Shown here: positions 62,098-64,000 of the stretch, piece after piece
Layout: every line of letters starts with the position of its first letter
How positions within the stretch are numbered: position 1 is the first letter of the stretch
From: Golubevia sp. BC0850
Lineage: Eukaryota; Basidiomycota; Exobasidiomycetes; Golubeviales; Golubeviaceae
Reading direction: 5' to 3'
NCBI GenBank assembly: GCA_012976225.1
Contig: JAAVVG010000002.1
Coordinates: forward strand, 62,001 to 126,000
DNA: 64,000 bases
Notes under the pieces: generated by a model
Databases searched by the model: none
Seen by the model: only the letters and a program-made list of their open reading frames with translations
What the model was told of the DNA's origin: nothing
Translations under genes and position numbers: made by a program

Positions 62098-63145
62098 ATG
62101 AGCAAAGAAACAAAACTACAAACCGAGATGAACTCAGCTTCAGCTGAAGCTCTAAAATCCTCTCCCAATCTACTTTCAGATGGATTCGAAGCTTCAAAGG
62201 TTTTCGCTCTAATCTCTGCAACTTTGTCATCTCCTCCTTCAAATTTCCCAACCAAGAAAAGGTTGTTGAGAACTTTGAATTCAATCTACCTTTTCGTCAT
62301 TCATCCTTCTGCTCCATTGGATCCAAGTAATCCAAGAACCAAACCAAAGAAGAGAGGTGAATCTCAAGGTGGTGGAGCTATGAGACCAGAGTTGTGGTGG
62401 GTTGATATGAGAAAGAGAGCTGAAGTTGGGAAAGGTCAACCTCCAAAGACTGTACTTGGTAGAAAGACAAAGGCAGATGTCGTTATTGAATGTGGTGAGT
62501 AGCAGTGGAAATGATGGATCACCAAAGGTAGCAGCGACCTTTTGAAATGGAGAGCAAGGATGGAAGCTATAGAGCCGTGGCCATGCGATCTGTTTAAGGA
62601 CCTCTCTAAGTGTCTAGGAGATTCGTCGAGATTTGGCCGGAGCTCAGTATGGGAGGGGAAGGGTGAACCAAAGACAGACGCACCTTATCAGACCTTTGCT
62701 AATCTCCTCCTCCCACACTCTACTATCTCTTTGCTGCTCCACTTCGTTCCAGCCGATCGTGACTTTGTAGACATGGCCACCGGTAAATCCCAAGTGCAGC
62801 GTCTTTATCTCGCAGGAAGAGTGAGTTGTCCTCTCCCTCATCTCTCTTCCGCCACCCACTCTCTTCCTACTCTCTCCTCTCCTCTTCTCTCCCTATTTCT
62901 GATCTTCGGTTTTCTTTATTTCTACATGTTCTCTCTCCCAGATCAAAATCAAAGGAGACCTAGACAGAGCCTTAGCAGTCTCTCGTTTGATCTCACAAGA
63001 AAGAGCTAAAATCTATGGAACTCCAGAACCTTCGCCAAATTCAGTCGCTGGGGATCCAGTCAACTTCGAAAGAGAAGGTCATGGAGAAAGAGATTCGGAT
63101 TATGGTTCTGGAGCTCCTGCTCCAGTCACTAGATCAAGACTTTGA
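62098..63145 (+). CDS. SCP2-type sterol/lipid-binding protein
   Basis: Three exons, 62098-62494, 62753-62820 and 62942-63145, give about 222 residues in phase. The pattern KADVVIECADRDFVDMATGK followed by SQVQRLYLAGRIKIKGDLDRA and LISQERAKIYG is the SCP2 sterol-transfer fold (the Lys-Gly-Asp segment is its signature). The N-terminal half has an unusual insert, rich in Lys/Pro (NPRTKPKKRGESQGGG), between the helical start (SDGFEASKVFALISATL) and the domain core. A C-terminal Gly-rich tail ends APVTRSRL, which is a possible peroxisomal PTS1-like ending (SRL). Likely a peroxisomal or cytosolic lipid carrier. Confidence 0.85.
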
Positions 63146-63665
63146 TCAAAAGTGGTGGTTTTTCAAAGTTTCATTTATAATTCGTCTTCTTTTTGGAATA
63201 CCTGGAATTGAAATATCGTTAGGGAGTCAGAGTGGAAAATTGAGCTAGTGGTTTGTGTTGGTTCGGTTTCGCGGTATCGTGGGACAGATTTGAAGATAGG
63301 GTTGAATCTGGATGACATGCTGAAACTCCTGGGACCGGGCCTGATTTCTTTGTGTTCGAGCTTCACAAATTGAAGTTTTGTCAGAATGAAAGAAGACTAT
63401 AGCCTAGAAGATTTGGTATCTACTAAAGGCACGATCAAACAACTGGGGGAAGAGAAACCGAACCGAAACTGGAAAGAACTGGAGGTTGAAGGTTCTTGAG
63501 ACTGTAGATTGGCGATAGATGACTTGAAGGAGACTCAAGCTCGAGGCTCTCATGATAGAAGAAAAGGGTTGGGGTTCGCGTGAGAAGAAGCAAGGAGAGC
63601 AAGAAAATGTTCGATGAGAAGAAAAACGATAAGAAGAAAAGGTTTGCAACCTTAAGATCTTTTCC
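63146..63665. other. Spacer holding the second dispersed repeat copy
   Basis: No complete gene. Includes the 63328-63440 repeat. Frames after it on the + strand (for example MKEDYSLEDLVSTKG from about 63387) are short and interrupted, and could be remnants or untranslated leader of the next gene. Confidence 0.45.
63328..63440 (+). repeat. Dispersed repeat, copy 2
   Basis: Partner of 6363-6473, same orientation, 57 kb away. The GGGACCGGGCCTGATTT and TTTTGTCAGAATGAAAGAAGA blocks carry the match; overall identity is moderate, so the two copies are old. Confidence 0.6.
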
Positions 63666-64000
63666 ATGGATTTAGGAGTACTACACGATTTTGAAAAAGG
63701 ATCTGTATTCACTTTCCCTGATAGTTTGGAGACTTTGTATCTAGTTTATTACGGATTGGATAACAACTATAGTGCAGTCGATGGATCTGCTTTCGGAGAA
63801 GATACTATTTTGATCAATCTACTCAAATCTAGAACTTGGCCAAGCTTGAAAGAAATAGCTGTTCCACCTGCTGCTGTTGGAGAGCTCAACAGTCCATTGA
63901 GAAACCCTTCGGAGAAGAAAGTTTGGTATGGGAGGAGAAGAAAGATGCAAGAGGATGAAGTGTTCAAGAATGGAAACGTTAAGCTCAGGATCTTGGAAGA
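63666..64000 (+). CDS. 5' part of a leucine-rich/F-box-like gene, cut by the window end
   Basis: From the ATG at about 63666 the frame stays open to the last base, about 111 codons. It reads VFTFPDSLETLYLVYYGLDN, then ILINLLKSRTWPSLKEIAV and a basic loop, ending NVKLRILEE. Phrases such as PDSLETLYLVYYGLD and WPSLKEIAV are typical of the C-terminal leucine-rich segments of basidiomycete F-box-like proteins, so this may be an internal exon rather than the true start, with earlier exons lost or upstream in 63440-63665. Partial; family by pattern only. Confidence 0.5.
   Translation, partial: MDLGVLHDFEKGSVFTFPDSLETLYLVYYGLDNNYSAVDGSAFGEDTILINLLKSRTWPSLKEIAVPPAAVGELNSPLRNPSEKKVWYGRRRKMQEDEVFKNGNVKLRILE

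Overview
The window is a gene-dense stretch of a nuclear fungal genome, most likely a basidiomycete. Genes are split by many short introns, mostly with GTGAGT/GTAAGT donors and YAG acceptors. Intergenic gaps are usually 0.2-1 kb. The strongest lineage mark is the spermidine synthase/saccharopine dehydrogenase fusion at 40439-43221, an arrangement known from basidiomycetes. Base composition is moderate; I cannot name the genus. No bacterial, organellar, viral or intact transposon genes were seen.

Layout: RPL36 (+, 651-2201); ARV1 (-, 2816-4314); PHO88/SND3 (+, 4478-5953); an unidentified gene copy A (-, 6668-8159); an alpha/beta hydrolase (+, 8857-10519); mitochondrial uL3 (-, 10772-12284); gene copy B (+, 12440-13921), which forms with copy A a 1,025-bp inverted repeat; a NHA1-type Na+/H+ antiporter (-, 14456-18926); APC10/DOC1 (-, 19932-21573); a possible ubiquitin-like-fold protein (+, 21697-22812); an unidentified 391-residue protein (-, 23448-25270); ALG7 (-, 25562-28058); an Artemis/SNM1-type nuclease whose start codon is split by an intron (+, 28392-32592); an F-box-like protein (-, 32906-34407); a secreted proline/serine/threonine-rich protein (+, 34995-36629); a Med25-like protein (-, 37163-40218); the SPE3-LYS9 fusion (+, 40439-43221); an HMCES/SRAP abasic-site shield protein (-, 43592-45370); sphingolipid C9-methyltransferase (-, 46109-48904); UTP10 (+, 49261-56906); a small secreted protein with tandem Kex2-bounded repeats (-, 57342-58075); a mitochondrial K+/H+ exchange-related protein (-, 58989-59729 and 60097-60600); a DUF1348 NTF2-like protein (-, 60861-61916); an SCP2-type lipid-binding protein (+, 62098-63145); and the start of a leucine-rich-repeat-like gene running off the right end.

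Most genes are housekeeping: ribosome and rRNA synthesis (RPL36, uL3m, UTP10), ER membrane and glycan work (ARV1, PHO88, ALG7, C9-methyltransferase), DNA repair (Artemis-like, HMCES), cell cycle (APC10), transcription (Med25-like), polyamine/lysine synthesis and ion balance. They are not co-functional clusters; neighbours share divergent promoters or convergent 3' ends.

Three places deserve attention: the secreted repeat gene at 57342-58075, which looks like a Kex2-processed peptide precursor with one repeat per exon; the inverted pair A/B, whose central 1,025 bp appear identical while their flanks have diverged; and the Artemis-like gene whose AUG exists only after, or is changed by, splicing. 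Exon ends were checked by reading-frame phase where stated; internal exons of ARV1 and of copies A and B are not resolved.
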